Shown: positions 33,351 to 45,599 of the stretch, one piece after another
Layout: every line of letters starts with the position of its first letter
Numbering within the stretch: the first letter of the stretch is position 1
Source of the DNA: Ligustrum vulgare
Lineage: Eukaryota > Streptophyta > Magnoliopsida > Lamiales > Oleaceae
NCBI GenBank assembly: GCA_963555705.1
Contig: OY743174.1
Span: forward strand, 58,426,234 to 58,490,233
Direction of reading: 5' to 3'
Length of the DNA: 64,000 nucleotides
Notes under the pieces: model-generated
The model's database searches: none
Seen by the model: only the letters and a program-made list of their open reading frames with translations
What the model was told of the DNA's origin: nothing
Translations under genes and position numbers: made by a program

Positions 33351-35167
33351 GTTCCACCTTTTTGTATCGGTGTGGAATAGGTTATGAGCTTGCTTCCAAA
33401 TTGTTTGATCTTTTAGATGAAGTTGAGGTTGAGGTTGAGCTCCACTCAATCTTTGTCAAGACTAAGCCAGCCTGAGTTCTTCGATTCAATGTGAGAGTTG
33501 ACTAGCTAGCCTAGATTTTAATTTTTGTAGTATTATATTAATTAAATTAGTATATTTAATTATTTCACGGTTGTGGTTAATCTTATGTGTATCTTTTGTT
33601 GTTTTGGTGGGAAAACTTAAAAGCGATCATTAAGCTAGAGCTTGAACTTGATCTAGGATTCATGACATGCTCTTATTGTTGATTTTCATTACTTCCAATT
33701 TAGATAGTTTAATATGTTCTTGCAATTTTTGCTACTATTGTTAACTCAATGAAATATGTCGGTTGTGAAACTAGTGAATGGATACATATTAAACGCCTAT
33801 GAAAATAAATTTGAGGTTTTTTGACAAAATCAATAAAAATAAAATCATCGCGCCGAAAACCCAATACTCATAAACAAATTTTGCAGGAAGAAGTGCACGA
33901 CTCTTTATCTCTACAACCGCCTCTTATTTTCCTTTTCATTACAAACAAAGCAATCCATTTCCATGACTAACAAGGAATCAAATAATTCTCCATCTCCGAA
34001 GTCCATCCTTGCGATTTCAACATCATTCTATATCAAATCTGAGGTATCACATAAGTGCAATTACCAAATTGCAACCAATTCCTCTTTCAAAAATACATAT
34101 CTTTATAATTGGATACCTAATCACATATTCCCCCGCGCATCATTTCATACAAATCAGCTACCGTCAAGTGTTAATAAAGAAAAAAAAAGGTGTAACCCAC
34201 ACCTTGAGAGCCGGAACCGAATATGCCCTGAACCATTTGTTCGAGTAGTAAATTGCAGGATGTGTCTCATAGAGAGTTTATTTAAGGCAAAATATATTAC
34301 CACCACAAATTATACTAAATACGTTACATGCTCATTTCGTAGATCGAAGATTTTAGGGTAAAGGACTTTTGCTTAGCTGCTTAGTGAATTATATTTACAC
34401 TACTAATAAAATATATTTTTTATAAATACTTAAAATTGTGGTGTAGAAAATATAGCCACCCCCCTTTATTTAATTCAGATTTTAAAAGGCTTTTAAAGAC
34501 TTATTTGTATAAACTTCATTAGATTTTATTGATTTTTATGGACTTTCATAGATTTTCAAAAAAATTTACAGACTTTTATATTTTCAATTGAAAAAAATTG
34601 AATAATAATAGATTAATTTTTCCAGGGTCTAGGTTTGCCGAAATTTTTGATAGGATGAACACTTTCATAAATAGCTTATGCTTATGCATCCGTGACATTA
34701 CACATCAATTAATTAGGCATTAGTTAATCATTTTTGAAGATCTATCATGAATTTATACACCAAATAATTAATATGACATATCATCGTACTTATGAAATTA
34801 TTCCCATATAGAGTCTAGGTTTGGGAACTATATATGCGACTTTATCATTACTTCTTGGTAGCATAAGACTAATGGCCAGAACCTATTTCTCCCAGTATTG
34901 CCGCTTGTCGCCACTGGTTTCCATCTCTCCCTCTTTATTGTTTTGTTGGTCTCCATAACACAAATCTTATAAGAATCCTCTTTATTAGGATAGGTGAAAC
35001 GAGCCCAATAATTACATCAGTGATGTGCTTCTTCACCTAACCTAAAATAAGTTGAAAACTGTTTTCCAACTTTATCAGCAAGATTACACTGCATTTTGAC
35101 TTTTGAGTGGATTAATTGCTACATAAAAGTTCTAATCTAAAAAGAACTACCAACTAACTAGATTCAA
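33351..35167. other. Intergenic DNA, no gene recognised
   Basis: The open frames at 33963-34361 overlap each other in different frames and carry no known motif. No splice-supported gene model could be drawn. Otherwise AT-rich sequence. Confidence 0.4.
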
Positions 35168-35179
35168 ATTCAAAATAAC

Positions 35180-36296
35180 TTGCCCCCAGGGCACATCTCC
35201 AAGTGGCAAAGGGGATGGGTGGTAAGCAAGGGCGGACCCATTAAGGGTCCAGTGGGTGCGGCCGCACCCACTGGATCCAGCAAAAAAAAAAAATTCTGGT
35301 CCATATTTCAGCTAAAGCATTTTTTTCCCTCATTTCTGCCAAACTTCAGCTGAGCCCAATGCTCTCTCTGTCTCTCTTCCCCATTGACCTAATTCCTCCC
35401 AGCAGCAATCCAACCGTTCACCCGTCGAGTACCGGCCGCCAAACTAACCAACCTCACAGCCAGTCCGCCATTGGCCACCCAGCATCGCAAACTCGAAGCA
35501 GTGACACAGTGTTCCAGCAAGTCAGCAACATCGGTCGAAGCTTCGAGGTCGAATTTTGTAGTTGAACCTGCTATTAACACTGTAAGCACACTTAAGCAGA
35601 TTTCTTGGAAAACAAAGAAGAGGTGGATTAATTAATTACTTCCAGTTTTCACTTTAATTATTTGGAATTGGTTGTATTATGCAGAATGTGTTTTCATGTT
35701 TCCGATAATGTGGGTTTTCCAATTTCAAGTATGGAATTGAAAATTAGAAATTGGAATTGTTTAATTTGTTTTGTAAATTGTAACTTATTTTTCTGATTGT
35801 TGTGGCCTATGAGATTTGAGAAGATGAGTGGAGTTTGGAGAATTAAGTCATGGATTCATGATTTATTGAAGGGAATTTTTAAGCTAACTTTGTTTGATTT
35901 GATTTTACAGGAAGAAATGTTGATATATTTTAAACGAATGTCTCAAAATTCTATTAATTATATTGAAGAAGATATTGAATACTATCATTATCTTATTGAA
36001 AATTATTTTTTACACTATTCAGTTTCGCCCCCACTGATCTAATATCCTGGGTCCGCCCCTGGTGGTAAGTGCTCAGCGCAGCTGTGTGCTTGGTTCGATT
36101 CCCCGCAAGGTGGAATTGGCCTTGTGGCAAGCGGGAGTTATTAAGCGTTTCTCATGCTTACCATAAGCCCTTCCACCCTGGCTCCTTGGAGGCATAACCT
36201 GAATTTACCTTCCCGAACCAATGGCCTTGGGCGTGGTCGGTCCGGGCCCTCAGGGTGTGGGCTACACCTTTTTCCGATCAAAAAAAAAAAAAAAAA
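35180..36296 (+). mobile_element. tRNA-derived SINE interrupted by a hAT element
   Basis: Flanked by the 12 bp duplication ATTCAAAATAAC (35168-35179 and 36297-36308) and ending in a run of about 17 A. The head has a tRNA-like A-box region (AGTGGCAAAGGGGATGGGTGG) and, after the insert, a B box GGTTCGATTCC at about 36092. Without the insert the SINE is about 280 bases. A hAT element (35227-36061) splits it between the A and B boxes, so this copy can no longer be transcribed normally by polymerase III. Confidence 0.8.
35227..36061. mobile_element. Non-autonomous hAT element inside the SINE
   Basis: 835 bases with inverted ends CAAGGGCGGACCCA and TGGGTCCGCCCCTG and the 8 bp duplication GTGGTAAG (35219-35226 and 36062-36069), the hAT signature. 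It has no transposase. The ORFs at 35359-35589 and 35797-36042 show no recognised domain. It shares its terminal motif with the element at 37027-37856. Confidence 0.85.
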
Positions 36297-36308
36297 ATTC
36301 AAAATAAC

Positions 36309-37018
36309 CAAACCAAATCTTAAAAGGGCTAATTATACTGTCTACCACTCATGTCTACAATTTTTTTTTAAAAAAATAAACCACTAACGTTTTGAAATGA
36401 GGCAAACTACCACTCACTTATGTTATAACCCCTAATGCCATATGCTATTACGTTAACTTTACACTTCATTATTTAACATAAAGCTTGACGTCCTAGTAGT
36501 GGAAAGTTTTTTATTAATAAACAAAGAATATGATATTTTTGAGGTAAAATATGTAATTTAAAACATGAAAGTGATTTGAGAAAATGTGTGTAGTTGAGAA
36601 AATGTGCTATTTATAAACAAATTTACGAAACGGATTATGAATAGAAAAATTAATTGCTTACTACCAGTAACAATTAAAAAAAGAATTCTTCTCGACAGCA
36701 TTTAAATAATGGAAAGCAAGTGCTTACATGGAGGTAAAGTCATAATGTGTCTTGTCACTCCTCCACGGGTCACGACTGCACAACTAGGGAAAGACCGCCC
36801 TTCCGCAAGATTAGTTGAACAAAGTGTGGACACTAGGTCATTTTAAAAAAAAAAAAAAAAAAAATCTTCCAAAAAAAAATTATTGGTAATATTTGTTAAA
36901 ATTATAGGGTGTGTTTGATTGAGACATTTACCGTGAAAATGTCAAATCAAGGAAAAAAATTTAAAATTTTAGGTAGAAAAATTTGGATATCTTCATTTTT
37001 TTTCTCCTTGTAAGCGCA
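36309..37018. other. AT-rich intergenic DNA
   Basis: No gene is seen. It contains a poly-A run (36846-36863), a GC-richer stretch at 36755-36835 that may be a SINE remnant before that run, and a truncated TGTGTTTGATTG transposon end near 36908. Confidence 0.45.
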
Positions 37019-37026
37019 GTTAAACG

Positions 37027-37856
37027 CAGGGGCGGATCTAGAGGGTGGCGAGGTTGCGCGGCCGCTCTAGCTGGATTCCGGCCAACTTCTTTTTTTTTCT
37101 TTTCTTTTTTTTTTCTTTTTTTTCCCATTGAATCTCAGTTTTTACCGTCTGCCACTGGCGAATCTAGTACCAGGCTGGCTTCGCCGGAGTCTCCTAGTTG
37201 GAATTGGAATGGAAGAATTCAGATTTCAGAAACTTTGCCGTGACCTGTGAATTATCTATCTTCTCCGGTTGCTGTATTACATAGTCTAGAACTTATAAGA
37301 TGAAAGGATTGGGCATAATTTTGGGCCTTTCTAAATCACCCATGAGTTTACATTTTACCCAATTCTATTACCTGGCTTTCACCATTCCCAGAAGACAGAA
37401 CGCAGGTTACACAATCGTAGCAGCCGTTCATCCTCATTCTACTGCACCGAACTAAAGTAAGTGCTGATTCAATCATGATAAAATCATGATAGAATAGAAT
37501 TGAATTAGAATAGAATAAATAGTATTCAATCATGATTGAATCATGATATAATAGAATAAATAGTATAAAGTGGTGTTTTTTCTCTTTACATTTTTACTTC
37601 ACGTTTTTTGCTTCATTATTTTCATTATTCTGTTATTAGAATTGGTGAGGTGTCACTCCTCTATTTGCTTGGCATTGTATCCGCATTTATGCATTTATAT
37701 ATCATGCTTAGATTTTCAAATCTCATAAGATTTTGCTGCAACTAATAAAATTCATTTTCGAATTCATTCTTGTTCATCTCTCTATAAACTCTCTGCACTG
37801 CCCCACCTGCTTCCTCCTCCCACTCTAGCTGAACCTTAGTCCTAGATCTGCCCCTG
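37027..37856. mobile_element. Non-autonomous hAT element (830 bp)
   Basis: Inverted ends CAGGGGCGGATCTAGAG and CTAGATCTGCCCCTG, with the exact 8 bp duplication GTTAAACG at 37019-37026 and 37857-37864. There is no transposase; the ORF at 36983-37243 crosses the left end and is not a gene. It is about the same length as the hAT element at 35227-36061, with related ends, so both probably use the same transposase. Confidence 0.9.
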
Positions 37857-37961
37857 GTTAAACGGAAATCTCTCATTCCAACCCCACTGAGATACATCAT
37901 GTGATTTACATCCCTAGGCAGTGGATATTGGAGTTCAATTACAGGTTGTTTGTTTTGTTTA

Positions 37962-38699
37962 TGTAGAAGTTGCTACTTCACTCATTTAGCCAAACACGTT
38001 TTTATTATTTTTGGGCTTATATGGGTAAAAGCCCAAATATGGATTGCTGGTCATATATATACCAAATGGACTCATTGGCTTGAGAAGAAAAATCAGAACA
38101 GAAGCACAATCAGAACTTCTCGGCTGAAAAAGGAAAGAAACACGGACAGAAACTTGGCGACTCGACATCCTCTTTGACTCTCAAAATCAAGCGATTAGGG
38201 CTCGAAAAACTTCTCTTGGTGAAGAAGAAAATCGGTGCTCTCTCTTCCTTTAATCTTTTCTTGGTGATTAGATAGATTGCAATAGGTGTAATTTTAAAAA
38301 GGGAGAGTTTTATTCTTGGTGAATTTGGTTGTTGATAACCATGTATATTGCTTCGATTTTGGGATAGTTTTGCCTTTCTTGATGATTGGTTTGATTTACA
38401 ATAGGGGTAGATCATAGTTTAGAGGAGATATTCTTGGTGAATATTTTTGACAGATTTTACGAGGGGCTGCTTAGGTTTATGTGTGAATTTCGGAATTTTG
38501 GGATTGATTGTAATTTGCTTTGAACATTGCTTTGTGCCTAGTGGATTTGAGCGTGAATCCAAATTTTGTGGATTGCTCAACGGGGGAGTAGGAAATTCTT
38601 TGAATTACCGAACCTCCGGGGTCTTCGGACCGAAAAATTCTTTGTGTTCTTGCGTTACTTTCATGTTATTTTTCGTTATTGTTCATTTTCGATCCAACA
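37962..38699 (+). repeat. 5' LTR of the Copia element
   Basis: 738 bases, from TGTAGAAGTTGC to CGATCCAACA, preceded by GTTTA. The apparent ORFs inside it recur in the 3' LTR and are not genes. Confidence 0.95.
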
Positions 38700-38701
38700 A
38701 G

Positions 38702-38713
38702 TGGTATCAGAGC
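38702..38713 (+). other. Primer-binding site (tRNA-iMet)
   Basis: TGGTATCAGAGC begins two bases after the 5' LTR. It is complementary to the 3' end of plant initiator Met tRNA. Confidence 0.95.
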
Positions 38714-39188
38714 TTGTGTACTCGCTGAAATCCAATTTCTTGACTCTGCAGGTTCATAATCTGGTGGCTGGAGGTTCTAATTTTTGGCTGCCTGCACTTT
38801 CCCTCTTGTCTGCAATTGGTTTTTTCCTTGGCAGCCTTGGGAATTTCGAATCATTGGTAACTTCTATCCTTATCTTACTTCGGTTTTTTGGAATATTATA
38901 TATATTGATATATATATATCTTGGTATCCACATCCGTTTTTGATAAGTGAATCAAGTGAAGTTAATTTTAGGGAAATTACAATAATCTGATATATTCTTG
39001 ATTTCTTGCATAATTGTTTCATTTATATAATTTTGTTGAAATATTGCATGTTTTAATAATCTGCACTATTTTTAAATATTTTTATATACTTGGACTTTGT
39101 TGCTTTATTTCTTGATATATAGGTTAGATTTTGTGATTTCAAATTTTGGTGACTTGCTTTGTGAAACTTGGCATTTCTCTTTCTCAAA

Positions 39189-42100
39189 ATGTCTCCTACC
39201 AAATTTGAAATAGAGGTGTGGACTGGAAAATGTGATTTTAGTCTATGGAGACAAAAGATAAGGGCTCTTTTACTTCAACAAAAATGTGCATATGCTATTA
39301 CTGAAAATTGGCCTACTGAATTTAGTCCTTTTAGAAGGCAAGAACTTGATGAACAAGCATGGAGCACTATTTTTCTTCATCTCTCCGATGTTGTCCTTAG
39401 AAAAGTAGGTGAAACACAAACGACTGTTGAATTATGGCAAAAGTTAAAGATTTATATCTATCTAAATCCATTCCCGATAAGTGTTTTCTATTAAAACAAT
39501 TTTTTACCTTTAGGTTTGAACCATCTCAGGATCTCGAGTCTAATCTTGATAGATTTAATAAGCTTACACAAGACTTGTCTATTGTGATGAAAAGATATCT
39601 GAAGATCAATTGTGTATTGCTTTATTAAATGTTGTGGGTGATAGGTATAAAGATGTGAAATATGCTCTTGAATATGGTAGAGATACACTTAGCCTTGATA
39701 TTATTACCTCTGCCTTAAGAAATAGAGATTTGGAATTAAAATCTGAAATTAGAAGAAGTCATCAAGGAGAAGTTTTAATTGCTAAATCTAAAAGACCATT
39801 CAAGCCACATCAAAATACCTATAACAATAATACCCAAAGAAAAGGAAAATCTCCTACAAATAAGAAACCAGATTTCTCCAAATCCCGGGATAGATCAATT
39901 AAGAAATGCTATTATTGTGAGAAACCTGGACATTACATTAAAGATTGTCTCAAGAGATTAAATGATCTTAAGAACGAACCAAGACACAATAATGAGTGTG
40001 ATGATAATAATGGTGCCGTTTACACGGTGAATACTCAAGACACTCATCAATCTTGGGTATTGGATTCTGGGTGCACATATCATGTGTGTCCCGAAAGAGA
40101 ATGGTTCAATAATTTCACACCTACAGATAAAGGGAGTGTTTACATGGGAAACAATTTCCCTTGTAAGATACGTGGTGTTGGTGACATTGTCTTAAAACTT
40201 GAAAATGATAAATTTCTCAAATTGGAACAAACTAGGTATGTTCCCGAGGTTGAAAAGAACCTCATTTCTTTAGGAATCTTGGATTCTAATAATTTTGAGA
40301 TTTGCTTCAAGAATGGGTTTTGCAAAATTCAAAAGGATTCTTCTGAAATCATAAATGTCTCAAAAACAAATGGTCTTTACAAAATTTATGCTACTCCTCA
40401 GAAAGAAGAATGCCTATCCGTCTTACATTCTCAAAACAGAAACTCTTCCTTATGGCATCGAAGACTTGGCCATATAGGAGATAAATCTATTAAGTCACTA
40501 AGCAATGATGGGGTTATAGGAAATGTCAATTTAGACAAGGAAGATTTTTGTGAAGAATGTATTTTGGGAAAACAAACAAAACTACCTTTCAAATCTGGTA
40601 TTCATAAATCCACATCCATTCTTGAATATCTTCATGCTGACCTATGGGGTCCAGCATCCACTCAAACTGTTTCTGCTTTCAAATATTACTTGTTGATTAT
40701 TGATGAGTTTTCAAGAAAGGTTTGGACTTTTTTACTAAAATCAAAAGATGAGACTTTTCAAAATTTTAAGGATTGAAAAATCTTAATTGAAAACCAAACC
40801 AACAAGAAAATAAAGGTTTTGAAAACTGATAATGGATTGGAGTTTTGTAATACCATATTTGATGAGTTTTGTAAACAAAATGGAATTTTAAGACATAGGA
40901 CTGTCACCTATACACCACAACAAAATGGGACAGCTGAGAGAATGAATAGGACCTTATTGAATAAAGTGAGGTGTATGTTGTTGAGCTCTGGTCTCCCAAA
41001 ATGTTTTTGGGGAGAGGCAGTAAAGACTGCCACTTATTTGGTTAACTTGAGCCCTTCAAGGGCTACAGGTTTTAAAACTCCTGAATTTATTTGGTCTAGT
41101 AAACACTCGAACTATTCCTCCTTAAAGGTTTTTGGATGTGCTGCATATGCACACCAAAATCAAGGAAAACTCGACCCCAAGTCTAAAAGATGTGTTTTCT
41201 TAGGTTATGGAGAAGGTGTAAAAGGTTACAGGTTGTGGGTAAAAGAAGATCAGGGTTTTAAAATAATAATAAGCAGGAATGTTGTGTTTAAGGAAGATTT
41301 AATGCCTTGCCTTATCAAAACTGAATCTAAAGCTGATAATCTTAAAAGGATGAAAACTGTCATATGGGACTTGAATGATCTCAGTCTTGATAACACAACT
41401 ACACAAGCTCCTCTTGAGGTGGAGCACTTGAATCAGAACGACCAAAATGAAAACATGGATCAAGAGGATACTGATTCTAATACTGAAGGTGAACTTACTC
41501 AAACACATGATCTATCCAACTATCAGTTAATTAGAGATAGGGTGAGAAGGGAAGTAAGACCTTCCACTAGGTATAACAATGATGATTTTATGTCTCTCTT
41601 TACTGATTGTGATAATCTGTGTCCTGAACCTGCTTCTTATGAAGAAGCTATATCTTGTCCTGAATCTAAAAATTGGCTTGCAGCTATGAATGATGAAATG
41701 AATTCTTTACATAAGAATAAAACTTGGATATTGGTTAAAAGGCCTAAAGATCACAAAGTCATAGATTGTAAGTGGATTTTTAAGATTAAGGAAGGTGACT
41801 CCAGCAAACATGGCGTTAAGTACAAAGCCAGACTAGTAGCTAAGGGTTTTTCCCAAAAGGAAGGTATAGACTATAATGAAATTTTCTCACCTGTCGTCAA
41901 GTACACATCTATTAGGATCCTTTTGGCCTTAGTTGCTCATTTTGACTGGGAGTTAGAACAGCTTGATGTCAAAACTGCTTTCCTTTATGGTGAATTAGAT
42001 GAAACTATATATATGCAACAACCTAAAGGATTTGAGCAAAAGGGTAAGACTGAAACTGTTTGTCTTTTAAAGAGGTCTCTCTATGGTTTAAAACAAGCTC

Positions 42101-43191
42101 CTAGGCAATGGTATAGGAGATTTGAATCTTACATGAAGGTATTAGGTTTCAAGAAAAGTAATTATGATTCATGCTTGTTTTATGATGGAAATGGAGGACC
42201 TGATTCTGTTTATCTGCTATTATATGTGGATGATATGCTTTTAGCTTGTCATGATATTAATAAAATAAACTCAGTTAAACAGAAATTAAATTCTGAATTT
42301 GAAATGAAGGATCTTGGCCCTGCCAAGAGAATTTTGGGTATGAACATAAAAAGGGATAGGACTAATAGTACTTTGTTTTTAAATCAATCTGCCTACATTT
42401 CTAAAGTGATTGAAAAATTTTCTATGATGCATGCTAAATCCTGTTCATTACCTTTGTCAAACCATTTGAAACTTTCATCTGATCAATCTCCTAAAACAGA
42501 TGAAGAAATCATTAGGATGAATAAAGTACCTTATGCTAATGTGATTGGTTCTGTTATATTTTTAATGGTATGCACTAAACCCGATTTAGCATATTCTGTA
42601 AGTACTCTTAGCAGGTTTATGTCCAATCCCGGTGAACTTCATTGGGAAGCATTAAAAGGTATGCTTAGATACCTAAAAGGTACTGAAACTGTTGGTTTGC
42701 ATTATTCCAAATGCAAAGAAGGTATAATCTTAAAAGGGTATTGTGACTCTGATTTTGCAGGTGATTTAGATAAAAGAAGAAGTACGTCATCATATGTTTT
42801 TACCTTATGTAATTCATGCATTAGTTGGAAATCCCAGTTGCAAAGGGTAGTTGCACTATCATCCGCTGAGGCTGAATATATTGCTGCATGTGAAGCATTA
42901 AAGGAGGGGCTTTGGGTGAGGGGTTTATTGCATGAATTGAACTTTATTGATAATAATGTACTTCTATTTTCTGATAATCAGAGTGCCATTCATCTTAGTA
43001 AGAATCCCATGTTTCATGATAGGACTAAACATGTAGATATTAAATATCATTTCATAAGGGACATGGTTGAAAATGGAATGGTTAAAATTGAAAAGATACC
43101 AACACTTTTAAATTCTTCGGATATGGGAACAAAGGTGTTACCCATTAATAGATTTAAGGATTGCATGAAAATGCTGAACATTGATTCTTAA
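39189..43191 (+). pseudogene. Copia gag-pol polyprotein, two frameshifts and one in-frame stop
   Basis: Gag starts at the ATG at 39189 (MSPTKFEIEVWTGKCDF). One frameshift lies near 39450 and another near 39590, both within gag. From about 39610 the frame runs on with a gag zinc knuckle CYYCEKPGHYIKDC (39907 on) and protease motif WVLDSGCTYH (about 40054). It continues with the integrase zinc-binding region WHRRLGH...CEEC (40453 on) and integrase core Asp in HADLWGP, Asp in KTDNGLEF and Glu in NGTAER. Reverse transcriptase follows, with YVDDML (about 42220), then RNase H (ALSSAEAEY, about 42860) and the end at 43191. A TGA at 40774-40776 interrupts the integrase, with the same frame open on both sides. 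The product is non-functional as it stands, though the element could move with proteins supplied by relatives. Confidence 0.93.
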
Positions 43192-43331
43192 GAATCAATA
43201 TTCGGTCCATGTTTAATTTTTGAAACTAATACTTTGTTTTTTCCTTTTACAGGTATTTATGAGCAAGATGATATTGAATTGGTTGCTCAAATCCACTAAT
43301 GGTGCACTCAAGTTCGTAGCAAGGTGGAGAA

Positions 43332-44069
43332 TGTAAAAATTGCTACTTCACTCATTTAACCAAACACGTTTTTATTATTTTTGGGCTTATATGGGTAAAA
43401 GCCCAAATATGGATTGCTGGTCATATATATACCAAATGGACTCATTGGCTTGAGAAGAAAAATCAGAACAGAAGCACAATCAGAACTTCTCGGCTGAAAA
43501 AGGAAAGAAACACGGACAGAAACTTGGCGACTCGACATCCTCTTTGACTCTCAAAATCAGGCGATTAGGGCTCGAAAAACTTCTCTTGGTGAAGAAGAAA
43601 ATCGGTGCTCTCTCTTCCTTTAATCTTTTCTTGGTGATTAGATAGATTGCAATAGGTGTAATTTTAAAAAGGGAGAGTTTTATTCTTGGTGAATTTGGTT
43701 GTTGATAACCATGTATATTGCTTCGATTTTGGGATAGTTTTGCCTTTCTTGATGATTGGTTTGATTTACAATAGGGGTAGATCATAGTTTAGAGGAGATA
43801 TTCTTGGTGAATATTTTTGACAGATTTTACGAGGGGCTGCTTAGGTTTATGTGTGAATTTCGGAATTTTGGGATTGATTGTAATTTGCTTTGAACATTGC
43901 TTTGTGCCTAGTGAATTTGAGCGTGAATCCAAATTTTGTGGATTGCTCAACGGGGGAGTAGGAAATTCTTTGAATTACCGAACCTCCGGGGTTTTCGGAT
44001 CGAAAAATTCTTTGTGTTCTTGCGTTACTTTCATGTTATTTTTCGTTATTGTTCATTTTCGATCCAACA
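43332..44069 (+). repeat. 3' LTR of the Copia element
   Basis: 738 bases, nearly identical to 37962-38699. The differences are mostly transitions (for example near the start, and at about 43560 and 43914). It is followed by the target duplication GTTTA. Confidence 0.95.
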
Positions 44070-44074
44070 GTTTA

Positions 44075-44510
44075 GAATCTCTAGATTGTGCTATAGAATA
44101 CATTTGGAGCCAAATCTGCAGGTTTTTGTCCACAATTCGGAATGGTCACTGGTATCTTATCCTTTTCAGTGGCGGTATCCTTTTGTTACCAATTTAGTAT
44201 TTTTATTTTTATTTTTAACACCAAAATCCAAAGTATTTCGCTTCGAGAGGGGGCATGAATAGTGCTCCAGATGTAATACACAAAGACAACTTTATCCTCT
44301 TCCACCTTGTATACGGATCCCAAAGGAGTTGGTGGATTTGGAAAGGGACAAACATAATTAGAGAAAATGTGAATGTAACGGCTTTCATGATGTAAATCAG
44401 TGAATGTGGGTGTGGTATATGTTGTTCATTTTGGACCTTTTCTTTCAGGGCATCAGAGTATTGGAAAGGTGAATTGAACGAGAGAGAAATATTTTATTTT
44501 AAGATTAAGC
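44075..44510. other. Intergenic DNA, no gene seen
   Basis: The plus-strand ORF that starts in the 3' LTR and runs to 44262 is an artefact of the LTR junction. Nothing else was recognised. Confidence 0.5.
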
Positions 44511-44513
44511 CTC

Positions 44514-44692
44514 TGTTCAGCTATTAGGTTATGGGAAAAGACACAAAAATTAATCTATACAAATTTTCATACAAATTTTTAATCATTCACATCTCTCCAA
44601 TTTTTAACATCGTATCTTACCTAGAAATACAAATAAATCAACAAAATAATTCTAATTCCTCCAACAGGCGCAGCGTGCAGCCGAACAATGCC
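44514..44692. mobile_element. Tourist-like MITE, eroded right end
   Basis: The left end TTAAGCCTCTGTTCAGC and right end GCCGAACAATGCCTAAA are imperfect inverted repeats. The interior shares CATCTCTCCAATTTTTAA and TCTTACCTAGAAA with the well-preserved MITE at 51892-52056. Confidence 0.5.
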
Positions 44693-44771
44693 TAAATTAG
44701 GGAGAGGATGTAGATTTTGAAAGTAGAAAAAAGAGAGGAAAAAATAACGGTCAGCATTATGGATGATCTCG

Positions 44772-44955
44772 TTAAGCCTCCGTTGGGCAGCCCCATTAAT
44801 CGGTGGTTTAAATCAAAATTTAAAATACACAATTTCTCAAATCATTTTTAATATACATTTTCTCTTCAATTTTTAATCACATTTTATCTAAAAAATACAA
44901 ATAAATCTTCTCTTCTATTTAATTAACCGACGAAAAGTGCCTAAAAAAGGCGTCC
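44772..44955. mobile_element. Tourist-like MITE
   Basis: The left end TTAAGCCTCCGTTGGGC and interior AATTTCTCAAATCATTTTTA and TTCAATTTTTAATCACA match the family at 51892-52056. The right end (ACCGACGAAAAGTGCCTAAA) is diverged. Confidence 0.45.
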
Positions 44956-45169
44956 ACGAAATATGCATTGTCAAATTGAACAAAGAATACTTGCCCATGT
45001 CGTGCCAATATTATTTAGAAAAATAAATAAATGACCTTATAAGAAAAGTTAAAATTCAAGATAAAATAGATTGCTTGAGGATAAAAAGGAACAATTAAAT
45101 TGGACCAGTGGTCTACAATTTGGAACATGGACAACTCTGAGCGGCCAACTAATAGAGTCTTTCGTAACA

Positions 45170-45325
45170 CTGCGACAGTTTTTAAATTATTTTATTATTA
45201 TTTTTGAGGTAAAATATATAGTTAAAAAGTGGGGAAGGAAAATTTGAATGATTAAAAAATAGTTTGAAAAATTGTGTTATTTATAAATTGATTTATAAAT
45301 TGTAATGATTGCGTTACAGAACAGA
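45170..45325. mobile_element. MITE with GTAACACT/GCGTTAC ends
   Basis: The left end GTAACACTGCGAC and right end ATTGCGTTACAG are inverted. The core TTGAGGTAAAATATATAGTTA and ATTTATAAATTGATTTATAA recur at 49728-49885, which defines a small family. It is non-coding. Confidence 0.45.
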
Positions 45326-45599
45326 GTTGGATACTTTGTATTCCATTCTCATCCCAAAAGCCAACCATATGAGTTCTAGAATTTTCCAATTTCTTGTTAA
45401 GCTTTATGCTCAATTTGTTAAAATATTTTTATTTAAAAACATGTTTTTACGTGTTCTAAGTAAAATATGTGGTTAAAAAGTGAAGAGATAAAATATTTGT
45501 AGATAAAAAGTGATTTAGGAAATTATGATGGAAAAAAATGTTTAAAAACATGTTTGCGAGGCTTAAATTTCTGTTTGTTAAAAGTTTTTTGATTAAAAG

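Larger units (their letters stand above)
37962..44069 (+). mobile_element. Ty1/Copia LTR retrotransposon, recent but broken
   Basis: Two 738-base LTRs (37962-38699 and 43332-44069) differ at about seven positions, so identity is about 99 percent. The target duplication GTTTA lies at 37957-37961 and 44070-44074. The primer-binding site TGGTATCAGAGC (initiator Met tRNA) is at 38702-38713, and the polypurine tract AAGGTGGAGA (43321-43330) precedes the 3' LTR by one base. The domain order protease, integrase, reverse transcriptase, RNase H identifies Copia. The high LTR identity means a young insertion, yet gag-pol is interrupted three times. Confidence 0.95.

Noticed and set aside
33963..34361. 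132-codon plus-strand ORF
   Set aside because: No recognised domain, an overlapping ORF in another frame and no gene context; most likely chance.
38110..38943. Several ORFs of about 100-125 codons that recur at 43480-44262
   Set aside because: They are copies within the two Copia LTRs and carry no protein domain.
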